From positions 1 to 64,000 of the forward strand of contig NZ_JQEC01000021.1 in the NCBI RefSeq assembly GCF_000764185.1: a stretch of DNA of 64,000 nucleotides, given 5' to 3'. This document shows positions 43,221 through 51,410 of this stretch, piece after piece (position 1 is the first letter of the stretch; the number at the start of each line of letters is the position of its first letter). Both the position numbers and the translations under genes were made by a program. The DNA comes from Colwellia psychrerythraea. Lineage in GTDB: Bacteria; Pseudomonadota; Gammaproteobacteria; Enterobacterales; Alteromonadaceae. The notes under the pieces were generated by a model that saw only the letters and a list, made by a program, of their open reading frames with translations, did no database searches and was not told the origin of the DNA.

Positions 43221-43700
43221 ATGAAAATTGATGTAGAAATAGAAATTGCTAGTCCTAAAAGTAGCGTTTGGGCGGCAATAACCGACATTAAAAATTGCGC
43301 AGAAATGATTTCTGGCATAAAAGAATTAACCGTTATTCATCAACCTGAGCAGGGTTTAGTTGGTTTGAAATGGAAGGAAACCAGGGAGATGTTTGGTAAA
43401 CAAGCCGATGAAACCATGTGGATCACCGAAAGTGAAGAAGAGTCTTATTATTGTACCCGTGCCGAAAATAGTGGCGCAATTTACTTATCTACCTTGGCCG
43501 TTTCAGAGGCCAGTTATGATAACACTTTACTCACTATGAGCTTTTCTGCAACCTCTAACTCTCTTTTTGTCAGAGCTGTATCGGCAATCATGGCAATGTT
43601 TATTAAAAAATCCATGAGAACAATGTTAGAAAAAGATCTGAGCGATATTAAAACTTATATAGAAAATGAAATACGCATTAAAAGCGAAACAAAGGTTTAA
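43221..43700 (+). CDS. SRPBCC / polyketide cyclase-like protein
   Basis: 159 residues of the START-like SRPBCC superfamily: EIEIASPKSSVWAAITDIKN at the N-terminus, ELTVIHQPEQGLVGLKWKET strands, and a C-terminal long helix MRTMLEKDLSDIKTYIENEI that would close the hydrophobic cavity. It may bind a lipid or aromatic ligand. The next gene, a methyltransferase, starts 7 bp after its stop, suggesting an operon. AAAAAGGA precedes the ATG. Confidence 0.85.
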   Translation: MKIDVEIEIASPKSSVWAAITDIKNCAEMISGIKELTVIHQPEQGLVGLKWKETREMFGKQADETMWITESEEESYYCTRAENSGAIYLSTLAVSEASYDNTLLTMSFSATSNSLFVRAVSAIMAMFIKKSMRTMLEKDLSDIKTYIENEIRIKSETKV

Positions 43701-43707
43701 GGATATT

Positions 43708-44289
43708 ATGGGAAAAAATGAATGGGATGAATACGCCGAAGACTGGGATAGCAATAGCGATGTACAAAGTTATGCCGATAAGGCTTATGCCCAGCTTTTA
43801 AAGCATTGTGATATTGATGGAAAAACTATTCTCGATTTTGGCTGTGGAACTGGCGTTTTAACAAATCGATTAAGTGAAAAAGCACAAAGAGTGGTGGCTA
43901 TTGACCCTTCGACAAAAATGATTGAAGTGCTTAAAGGAAAGTCATTGCCGAGAGTTTTTACAATAAGTAATTACTTAAGTGAGCGACTAATCAATGAGCA
44001 ACCCGAATTATCTAACAAGTTTGATATTATAGTCGCGTCGTCTGTCTGTGCATTCTTACCAAACTATCTCGAGATGTTGACCTTGTTAAAATCTCTATTA
44101 AAAACTAATGGCACTTTTATTCAGTGGGATTGGTTAGCAGGTAATGACTCTTCAATGGGCCTATCTGAGAATACAGTACAACAGGCATTCAAACGCTGTC
44201 AATTTAGTGATTATCAACTATCAACACCCTTTGATATGAATAGTCCGAAAGGCACTACAAGGGTATTAATGGCAATTGGTAAAAATTAA
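43708..44289 (+). CDS. Class I SAM-dependent methyltransferase
   Basis: 193 residues from ATG 43708 with AAGGA at 43699-43703; a longer frame upstream overlaps the preceding gene and is rejected. The SAM-binding motif I is TILDFGCGTGVLTNRL, motif II is VVAIDPSTKMIEV, and FDIIVASSVCAFLPNYLEML is the post-motif region. It methylates a small molecule of unknown kind. It is closely coupled to the SRPBCC gene. Confidence 0.91.
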   Translation: MGKNEWDEYAEDWDSNSDVQSYADKAYAQLLKHCDIDGKTILDFGCGTGVLTNRLSEKAQRVVAIDPSTKMIEVLKGKSLPRVFTISNYLSERLINEQPELSNKFDIIVASSVCAFLPNYLEMLTLLKSLLKTNGTFIQWDWLAGNDSSMGLSENTVQQAFKRCQFSDYQLSTPFDMNSPKGTTRVLMAIGKN

Positions 44290-44375
44290 CTAACAAACAG
44301 TAAAGTTTTACAAAATTAAAGTTAATGTGGTCAGGTCTATTAAGCAAGACACCATGACTATTTCAGGATTCTCCT

Positions 44376-44885
44376 TTGTTACGCAGTTTTGCTATTCAAG
44401 CCATTATTTTTTTAGTTGCCTTTCAACTGATTTCTTTTTTAAGAGAAACCAGTATGTTATCAACAGATACTGTGCTGACCGACCTTGTGACAACTAACCT
44501 TCATGTTGATATTGATAAAGTACCTACTTTGATGGGCGAAACCGTGTCGCTAAATGCTCAAGGTAAAACCACCATTTTGTATTTTTTTGCGCCCTGGTGT
44601 CAGGTGTGTCATGCCAGCATAGGAAACTTACAAGCCTTGTATCAAAAGAATGAACAGCTTGACGTTATTGCTATTGCCATGGATTTTACTGAGAACAAAG
44701 AAGTGATGGCATTTACCAGTCAACATCAATTAACCTTTCCTATTGCTTTGGGTAATGAGGCAATTAAACATATTTTTGAAATCAGTGGATATCCGAGTTA
44801 TTACGTTTTAAATGAAGAAAATGTGATTATTGGTAAATCTATGGGATATTCTTCAGAGTTAGGCCTGTATTTACGCTCATTATAA
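44376..44885 (+). CDS. TlpA-like thiol-disulfide oxidoreductase
   Basis: 169 residues. The N-terminal signal anchor (SFAIQAIIFLVAFQLISFLR) is included only if translation starts at TTG 44376. The thioredoxin fold has the active site FFAPWCQVCHASIGNL (CxxC, CQVC) and cis-Pro region EISGYPSYYVLN. The family reduces or forms disulfides in the periplasm, for example in cytochrome c maturation. An ATG at 44454 would remove the anchor, so I prefer the TTG. Confidence 0.87.
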   Translation: MLRSFAIQAIIFLVAFQLISFLRETSMLSTDTVLTDLVTTNLHVDIDKVPTLMGETVSLNAQGKTTILYFFAPWCQVCHASIGNLQALYQKNEQLDVIAIAMDFTENKEVMAFTSQHQLTFPIALGNEAIKHIFEISGYPSYYVLNEENVIIGKSMGYSSELGLYLRSL

Positions 44886-45001
44886 AATATTTTAGCGCGA
44901 TCTATATAGTGATCTGCCAGTTGTTTGTGTACACTGTATTATTCAATTATTCATTGGCGCTATGATAAGTAGCTAAGCCTAACAGTGAAGAAATAACTAT
45001 T

Positions 45002-46144
45002 ATGCAAATTACTGACAATTTCGACAGCGGTAACATCCGTGTTATTGACGCATCTGATGCAAGCAATATTCAACTAGAAATCAAACAAGATAACCAATCT
45101 GATTTTTACCAATGGTTCCACTTTAAACTGCAAACTGACGTAACCACCAATGGCGATCGCATAGAGCATGTTATGCATCTTAACAATGCTGGTAAAGCCG
45201 CTTATGTTGAAGGTTGGGAAGATTATCAAGCTGTAGCTTCATATGACCGTGAACATTGGTTCCGTGTACCAACTCAATATGATGGTGAAAAACTTACCAT
45301 CACCTTAATGCCTGAATATGACTCAGTATATTTTGCCTATTTTGCACCTTACAGTTATGAACGTCATCAAGACTTAATTCATAACGCGCAAATGCATCTT
45401 GATTGTCAACTACAAGTGTTAGGTCAAACACTTGATGGCCGTGACATGACGTTATTAAAGATTGGTGAAGAGGGTGAAGGTAAACGTAAAGTTTGGATCA
45501 CTGCTCGTCAACATCCGGGCGAAACTATGGCTGAATGGTTTGTTGAAGGCATGTTAGACCGATTACTTGATGAAGACGATGGCGTTGCCCGTGCGTTATT
45601 AAACAAAGCTGTTTTCTATATTGTGCCTAACATGAACCCAGATGGTAGTGTTCGTGGTCATCTACGTACCAATGCTTGTGGCGCAAACTTAAACCGTGAA
45701 TGGTTAGAGCCAACTATGGAACGTAGCCCTGAAGTGTTTTTAGTTCGTGAAAAAATGCTCGAAGTCGGTGTTGATATGTTTTTAGACGTACATGGTGATG
45801 AAGCCTTACCGGTAAACTTTGTTGCCGGCTGTGAAGGTGTTGTTAATTACGATGCTCGCCATAAAGCACTTGAAGATAAATTTAAAGAAATCATGATTGC
45901 TATCACACCTGAATTTCAAGATGAGCGCGGTTATGATAAAGATGAACCAGGTAAAGCACTGCCAACTGTAGGAACTAACTGGGTTGGTAATCAGTTTAAG
46001 TGTTTAGCTTATACCATTGAAATGCCATTTAAAGATAATGACTTACTACCTGATTACAGTGTTGGTTGGTCTGATGAACGTAGTAGCTTGTTGGGACGAG
46101 ACTTCTTGACAGGCGTTTATCATATGATAGATGACTTACGTTAG
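45002..46144 (+). CDS. M14-family zinc carboxypeptidase (cytosolic carboxypeptidase-like)
   Basis: 380 residues without signal peptide. An N-terminal beta domain typical of cytosolic carboxypeptidases comes first (DNFDSGNIRVIDASDASN). The zinc site is ARQHPGETMAEWFVEGML (HxxE), and the later His lies in FLDVHGDEALP. NREWLEP and the catalytic-type Glu in CLAYTIEMPF complete the M14 active site. The family trims C-terminal residues, for example polyglutamate in eukaryotic relatives; in bacteria the substrate is unknown. It ends in a terminator and is followed by an amino-acid/Na+ symporter, a sensible peptide-to-amino-acid pair. Confidence 0.92.
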   Translation: MQITDNFDSGNIRVIDASDASNIQLEIKQDNQSDFYQWFHFKLQTDVTTNGDRIEHVMHLNNAGKAAYVEGWEDYQAVASYDREHWFRVPTQYDGEKLTITLMPEYDSVYFAYFAPYSYERHQDLIHNAQMHLDCQLQVLGQTLDGRDMTLLKIGEEGEGKRKVWITARQHPGETMAEWFVEGMLDRLLDEDDGVARALLNKAVFYIVPNMNPDGSVRGHLRTNACGANLNREWLEPTMERSPEVFLVREKMLEVGVDMFLDVHGDEALPVNFVAGCEGVVNYDARHKALEDKFKEIMIAITPEFQDERGYDKDEPGKALPTVGTNWVGNQFKCLAYTIEMPFKDNDLLPDYSVGWSDERSSLLGRDFLTGVYHMIDDLR

Positions 46145-46167
46145 TCGGTGAAAATAGATAAAGTACT

Positions 46168-46212
46168 AGGCGAATTTCTTAATAACAAACATATTAAGGT
46201 ATTCGCCTTTTC
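46168..46212 (+). terminator. Terminator after the carboxypeptidase gene
   Basis: AGGCGAATTTCTTAATA pairs with TATTAAGGTATTCGCCT with two mismatches, followed by TTTTCTTT. Confidence 0.8.
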
Positions 46213-46333
46213 TTTATCTAAGCAAGTACTTTATGGCTAGGGAGTTTAGCTATAAAATGTAGTCCGTAACAATAACAACAGAAATAATGCACAGCATTAT
46301 TCAATAAAATAATAACAATCATAGGAGTTAACC

Positions 46334-47854
46334 GTGCAAGAACTTGTCAATAGTATCAATGATATAATTTGGAGCCCTGCGCTAATTTACTTGTGTTTAG
46401 GTACAGGTTTATTTTTCACCGTAATAACACGTTTTGTGCAAATACGTCAGTTTAAAGAAATGTTTCGCTTATTGCTTTCGGGTAAAAGTTCAGATAAAGG
46501 TATTTCATCTTTTCAAGCATTAGCTGTTTCGCTATCGGGCCGTGTTGGCACGGGTAATATCGCTGGTGTTGCTGCGGCTATTGGCTTTGGTGGTCCAGGT
46601 GCTGTTTTTTGGATGTGGGTTGTTGCTTTTTTTGGCGCCGCAACAGCTTATATTGAATCAACCAATGCACAAATATATAAAGAAGAAGAAGACGGCGTTT
46701 ACCGTGGTGGTCCAGCGTATTACATTGAAAAAGCCATGGGGCAAAGATGGTATGCGTGGATATTTGCTATTTCAACTATCGTTGCTTGTGGCGTGTTATT
46801 ACCGGTTGTTCAGTCTAACGGCATTGGTGATGCATTAGTGAATGTTTTCGGTAACGGCGGCACAGTATCTTCATTTTTAGGTGAGCTTGCCTTAACTAAA
46901 GTTTATGCGGCGACCTTTATCGTTTTAATCTTAGGTTTTATCATCTTTGGTGGTGTTAAACGTATTGCTAACTTCACTCAAATTGTGGTGCCATTTATGG
47001 CGTTAGCTTATATCATTATTGCTTGTATTATTATTGGTTTACACATTGATATTTTACCAAGTATTTTCATGTCAATAATCACTGATGCTTTCACACCTAT
47101 GGCTGGTTTTGGTGCAGCTATTGGTTGGGGCGTTAAACGTGGTGTTTATTCTAATGAAGCAGGGCAAGGTACTGGACCTCATGCTGCCGCAGCTGCTGAA
47201 GTTGAACATCCGGCGCAGCAAGGCTTAGTACAAGCATTCTCGGTTTATATCGATACTTTATTTGTATGTTCAGCTACTGCGTTTATGATTTTAATCACTC
47301 AGTCTTACAATGTTATGCCAGAAGGTAGCAGTACTTTCGTCGTGCAAAACCTGGCTGCGGATGTGGTAATTAGCGGTCCGGCATTTACTCAGATTGCTGT
47401 TGATAGCGTGTTAACGGGTTTCGGTAAACCATTTATTGCCATTGCGTTATTTTTCTTTGCTTTTACTACCATACTTGCTTATTACTTTATTGCTGAAAAC
47501 AATGTTTCTTACATCAACAGAACCATTAAAATTCCTGCATTACGATTTGCTTTAAAAGTAATCTTAATGTCAGCAGTATTTTATGGCACAGTCGCTCAGC
47601 CAAGTGCTGCTTGGGGCATGGGTGATATTGGCGTTGGTTTAATGGCATGGCTTAATATCATCGGTATTCTTATTATCTTCTTTATGGCAAAACCCGCGAT
47701 AAAAGCGTTAAAAGATTACGAAGCGCAACAAAAGGCAGGTGTTAAAAACTTTACTTTTGATCCGAAAAAATTAGGCATTACCAATGCTACTTTTTGGGAA
47801 GAGCGTTTTGAAAAATCAAAAGCTAAAAGTTCAAATAATGATAGTGAAAGCTAA
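46334..47854 (+). CDS. Sodium:alanine symporter family protein (AGCS)
   Basis: 506 residues from GTG 46334, with AGGAG 7 nt upstream. About 10-11 membrane helices. AGCS signatures: SGRVGTGNIAGVAAAIGFGG and GVKRGVYSNEAGQGTGPHAA, both at normal spacing. It imports alanine or glycine with Na+ across the inner membrane, as in AlsT/DagA proteins. It sits right after a cytoplasmic carboxypeptidase and ends at a strong terminator. Confidence 0.95.
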   Translation: MQELVNSINDIIWSPALIYLCLGTGLFFTVITRFVQIRQFKEMFRLLLSGKSSDKGISSFQALAVSLSGRVGTGNIAGVAAAIGFGGPGAVFWMWVVAFFGAATAYIESTNAQIYKEEEDGVYRGGPAYYIEKAMGQRWYAWIFAISTIVACGVLLPVVQSNGIGDALVNVFGNGGTVSSFLGELALTKVYAATFIVLILGFIIFGGVKRIANFTQIVVPFMALAYIIIACIIIGLHIDILPSIFMSIITDAFTPMAGFGAAIGWGVKRGVYSNEAGQGTGPHAAAAAEVEHPAQQGLVQAFSVYIDTLFVCSATAFMILITQSYNVMPEGSSTFVVQNLAADVVISGPAFTQIAVDSVLTGFGKPFIAIALFFFAFTTILAYYFIAENNVSYINRTIKIPALRFALKVILMSAVFYGTVAQPSAAWGMGDIGVGLMAWLNIIGILIIFFMAKPAIKALKDYEAQQKAGVKNFTFDPKKLGITNATFWEERFEKSKAKSSNNDSES

Positions 47855-47900
47855 CAAGTTAGAGCAGGGCTGATCTGAACCAGATCAGCAAGCTAATAAG

Positions 47901-47931
47901 AAAAAGCCGCTCTATGTTGAGCGGCTTTTTT
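47901..47931 (+). terminator. Strong Rho-independent terminator
   Basis: AAAAAGCCGCTC and GAGCGGCTTTTTT form a 12-bp stem around TATGTT with T-run. Confidence 0.94.
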
Positions 47932-47987
47932 ATGCACAGTGATAAATGAGTTTAATGACTATAGTTTTGAAGTTTGCAGGTGTTGGC

Positions 47988-49010
47988 TCAATCTTGTGTT
48001 AGTTGATTTCTAAATTCCAGCGGTGAAAGTCCAGTATGTTTTTTGAAAGCTCGGGCAAAAGTGCTTGGAGAGCTGTAGCCAAGTTGATAAGTTATTTCGG
48101 TTATTGACGTACTTTTTATGGCGAGTTTTTGTTTAGCTAACATCAGACGTACTGAGGTAAGTAAGCTTAAAAATGATTGTTTTTCTCCGCTCAATTTACG
48201 CTGTAATGTACGTTTACTCATATGTAGCTTATAAGCAATGGTTTCTTCTGTTGGACAACTTAACGGTAATAGCTCGTTAATTATTTTAATCACTTTGCTA
48301 CTGGTTTGGCCATTATCCATCGACGTTAAATGTTTATTGATAACCATTTCGTTCATTTCAACTAACTCAGCATCAAATGTTGGTAATGTTTCGGTTAGTA
48401 GTGCCTTAGAAAATGCAATGCCATTAACGGCTTGATTGCCATAAACAGGGCACTGAAAGTAGGCTTCATAAGCTTTGATATTTTCATCAATGGCAAAGGT
48501 AAAATAAACGCCAGTTGCAGGTATGTTTTTACCCGCCGCCAAACGAAACATTTTTAAGAAAAAACCAATGCCCAGTTCAATGGCACAATGATGAATTTTT
48601 ATTTGCTGTTCGGGTGACAGGCGTTTTTGGTATTGTATTAATACCTCTGCACCATTAACACTCTCACGGTCAATTAATTCAATTTGCATGGCGGTATTTA
48701 TTAATTGGCTACTCGAAATAAAGCGCTTTAGACCATTTTCTAAATTTTCACTGGCCAGCCAAGCCAAGCCAATGCTCTTTAAGTACGCCGGTTGAAATAA
48801 GGATGCCGCGACTAAACCAAGGGTATTATTCTGTGTCTCTTGTACCGCTAATTGCCATAACGCTGCCATTTTATCCATCGGAATACGGATTTGAGTCTCG
48901 TCACTTAAATCTATCTCTGTTGCAGAAAATACTACTTCGGCTTCAACATCATATATAGCAAGTACCTGTGCTATAAGGCGAGGAATAGTGGCAAGGGTTG
49001 TTTGACTCAT
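47988..49010 (-). CDS. AraC-family transcriptional regulator with arabinose-binding-like domain
   Basis: 340 residues. The N-terminal PF12625-type sensing domain spans about 10-200 (IPRLIAQVLAIYDVEAEVVF, AALWQLAVQETQNNTLGLVA). The C-terminal AraC helix-turn-helix pair spans about 240-335: CPTEETIAYKLHMSKRTLQR and SITEITYQLGYSSPSTFARA followed by FKKHTGLSPLEFRNQL. This regulator group often controls lipid, fatty-acid or virulence functions. It is transcribed away from the MITE. The adjacent symporter is convergent, so control of that gene is not suggested. Confidence 0.92.
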   Translation of the reverse strand: MSQTTLATIPRLIAQVLAIYDVEAEVVFSATEIDLSDETQIRIPMDKMAALWQLAVQETQNNTLGLVAASLFQPAYLKSIGLAWLASENLENGLKRFISSSQLINTAMQIELIDRESVNGAEVLIQYQKRLSPEQQIKIHHCAIELGIGFFLKMFRLAAGKNIPATGVYFTFAIDENIKAYEAYFQCPVYGNQAVNGIAFSKALLTETLPTFDAELVEMNEMVINKHLTSMDNGQTSSKVIKIINELLPLSCPTEETIAYKLHMSKRTLQRKLSGEKQSFLSLLTSVRLMLAKQKLAIKSTSITEITYQLGYSSPSTFARAFKKHTGLSPLEFRNQLTQD

Positions 49011-49030
49011 AAATTCTCTAGGGGTTACTT

Positions 49031-49254
49031 AACCTGAACTCTGGATAAGCAGCATTTGCTCAATATTCCCTTTTATCTAATTCTCAGCGTTAAAACGTCG
49101 ATAAATAACCCGTTATTCATAAACGTTGTGCCTTGATAATCGAATAAATTGAAACATTGATAGCGTATATCGCTATTTAATCCGGTGATTTTTAATAACT
49201 ATAAGTTGTTTTTTTTACATAAACATCAAGCACTCATTATCCAGAGTTTAGGTT
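49031..49254 (+). mobile_element. MITE-like element with TIRs and ACTT target duplication
   Basis: Left end AACCTGAACTCTGGATAA and right end TTATCCAGAGTTTAGGTT are inverted copies (one mismatch), flanked on both sides by ACTT (49027-49030 and 49255-49258). The 224-bp interior has no ORF. It carries internal palindromic stretches such as ATAACCCGTTAT. Non-autonomous MITE structure is indicated by size, TIRs and target duplication. No matching transposase is seen in this window. Partial relatives are at 35048, 36842 and 43086. Confidence 0.85.
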
Positions 49255-49448
49255 ACTTAGATGAAAAGTATACTTAGCGATTTACCTAGTAACTATAATT
49301 GAAAATAGCTTTGACCTAAATTGACATTATTAGTGAATGAAGGTGAAAGTTGTCCTATTTGGCACAATAAATGGCACAAAATGTTTAGCTAGCAATAACA
49401 AATTCTAGCATTATAGTGCCGCAAATAATTCATTTATCTAGGTTAGTT

Positions 49449-50156
49449 ATGTTATTTAAAGTACAACAGAAGTTTTCAACAATTACCGTTATGTTAGTGG
49501 CTACTTTATTACTCAGTGGTTGTATGAATATTACCGATCAACAACAATCTGGTTTTTTAAAGGACTATGAAGGTTTTGAAGATGTTTATGATCCAGATTA
49601 TACCAAGGTCTATCGTAGCGAAAACTTCACCATTGACATGATTGCTGATATGCAGCGAATAAAGCTTGTTCCTTTTGAAATGTGGGCTTCATCAGATGCC
49701 AATTTTACTCAAGAAGAGTTAGCAGAATTATCACAATACTTTCATCAGCAAATGAGTGACAGACTTACAGCAAATAACTATAAGCTGGTTCGGCTCGCAG
49801 GACCTAGAACAATAACTATTCGAGGGGCATTTTCGGGGGTTAAATTTGATGATCCAGAATTAATGCCTACAGATTTCATTCCTTTTCGTATGGTCTTAAA
49901 CGCGGGTAACTTTGCTTATTTACAAATAACCGATAAAAGTGATGTAACCACCAAGGTTTCTGTTGAAATTGAGTTTTTAAAAGGTATTAGACGGGAGCGT
50001 ATTCTGGCCGCCATCAGTACTAAATATGTTGATAATACTATTGCCAACTCAGGTGCTGATAATATCACCGTAGTTAAAGCTTTATTAGATATGTGGGCTG
50101 AAAAATTTGTTGACCGTATGGTAGAAATACGTGCTAAAAAACACGAAAAACAATAA
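49449..50156 (+). CDS. DUF3313 lipoprotein
   Basis: About 235 residues from ATG 49449. Lipoprotein signal: MLVATLLLSGCMN with lipobox LSGC. The body has the DUF3313 pattern FLKDYEGFEDVYDPDYTKVY and the later SVEIEFLKGIRRERILAA. Members are outer-membrane-associated lipoproteins of unknown role. An upstream ATG at 49416 adds eleven residues before the signal and is less likely. It lies before the RND efflux genes, 96 bp away; a functional link is possible, not shown. Confidence 0.82.
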   Translation: MLFKVQQKFSTITVMLVATLLLSGCMNITDQQQSGFLKDYEGFEDVYDPDYTKVYRSENFTIDMIADMQRIKLVPFEMWASSDANFTQEELAELSQYFHQQMSDRLTANNYKLVRLAGPRTITIRGAFSGVKFDDPELMPTDFIPFRMVLNAGNFAYLQITDKSDVTTKVSVEIEFLKGIRRERILAAISTKYVDNTIANSGADNITVVKALLDMWAEKFVDRMVEIRAKKHEKQ

Positions 50157-50252
50157 ATTTCAGTCGGTTATTTCATTAAAGTCGGTCTTCAAATTTTCAA
50201 GTTTATCATCATCCACCCTAGAATAATCAAAAAATAAGGTAGTTTACCCGCG

Positions 50253-51395
50253 ATGAAATTTAACCTAATCATAAAGCCAGTTTGGCTTGCCATTTTAGCT
50301 ATGGCGCTATTAAGCGCTTGTGAAAAGCCAAAAGAAATTGAATCGAAACCACAGTTAAGGCCGGTGAGAACCTTGGTTGTGCAATCTGTCGATATTAGCA
50401 AAACGTTAGAATTTACTGCGGTAGTTGATGCAGCAAATCGAGCGGATTTAGCCTTTAAAATTTCAGGGGAACTCACTACTTTTTTGGTAAAACAAGGAGA
50501 TAAGGTTAGTAAGGGGGATATCATTGCACAGCTTGATGATAGCGACTTACAAATTTATTTAGCTGAAGCCCAAGCCCATTATGCTAAGGCCATGGCGGAT
50601 TTATCACGAGCTAATAAACTTCTCAATACTCATTATATATCTGCTGCTGAATTCGACCAAATCAGAACAAGTGCTCAATCTGCGCAAGCGCAATTAGCAA
50701 GCGCGCAGAACAATCTTAGCTACAGTACTTTAAAGGCGTCATTCGATGGCATCATTGCCAAGGTATATAGCAAAAACCACCAAGAAATAAACGCTAAAGA
50801 GCCTATAGTTCGCCTGCACGACTTAAGTCAAATTCAATTGATAGTAAATATTCCTGAAAGCACCATGATTCACTTACAGAAAAATGCCATCCCCATTGAA
50901 GTAAGTGCCAAATTTAATTCAATTAAAAATCATAAGTTCCCGCTAAAATTTAGCGAAGTATCAACAGTTGCTGATGAACACAGTAAAACCTATGAGGTGA
51001 TTTTCACCATGGAAGCATTAGCGGGATATGTGATTTTACCGGGCATGACAGCTTCGGTCAGCGCGCAAGTTGCGCTGTCTCACCATGAAAACCAACTACA
51101 GCCGAGTTTTTATTTGCCAAGTAATACTGTGTTAAAAGATGCCCAAGGTAATTACGTTTTTGTAGTGAACACCCATGCGGCGGGTGTAGGTAAAGTGATG
51201 AGGAAATCAGTTGTTATTGGCAATATTACCGCACAAGGCATTGAAGTATTTACTGGTTTAAATTCCGAATTAAAGTCAGGTGATCACGTGGTAAGCGCAG
51301 GCATGAGTAAAATATATTCAGGTACTTTAGTTAAATTTATTAACGTCAGCGAATCAGGCACTATCGTACATTTATCACAACTAGATAATAAATAA
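50253..51395 (+). CDS. RND efflux periplasmic adaptor (HlyD/MFP family)
   Basis: 380 residues. Lipoprotein signal LAILAMALLSACEKP (lipobox LSAC). Biotin-lipoyl-like halves flank a helical hairpin (AEAQAHYAKAMADLSRANKL ... AQSAQAQLASAQNNLSYSTL), with the FKISGELTTFLVKQGDKVSK lipoyl motif at about 75 and a beta barrel plus membrane-proximal domain afterwards (ILPGMTASVSAQ). It bridges an RND pump to an outer-membrane channel. The pump starts 15 bp downstream, so they are co-transcribed. No TolC-like gene is seen here. Confidence 0.94.
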   Translation: MKFNLIIKPVWLAILAMALLSACEKPKEIESKPQLRPVRTLVVQSVDISKTLEFTAVVDAANRADLAFKISGELTTFLVKQGDKVSKGDIIAQLDDSDLQIYLAEAQAHYAKAMADLSRANKLLNTHYISAAEFDQIRTSAQSAQAQLASAQNNLSYSTLKASFDGIIAKVYSKNHQEINAKEPIVRLHDLSQIQLIVNIPESTMIHLQKNAIPIEVSAKFNSIKNHKFPLKFSEVSTVADEHSKTYEVIFTMEALAGYVILPGMTASVSAQVALSHHENQLQPSFYLPSNTVLKDAQGNYVFVVNTHAAGVGKVMRKSVVIGNITAQGIEVFTGLNSELKSGDHVVSAGMSKIYSGTLVKFINVSESGTIVHLSQLDNK

Positions 51396-51410
51396 GCATA
51401 AGGACTGTCT

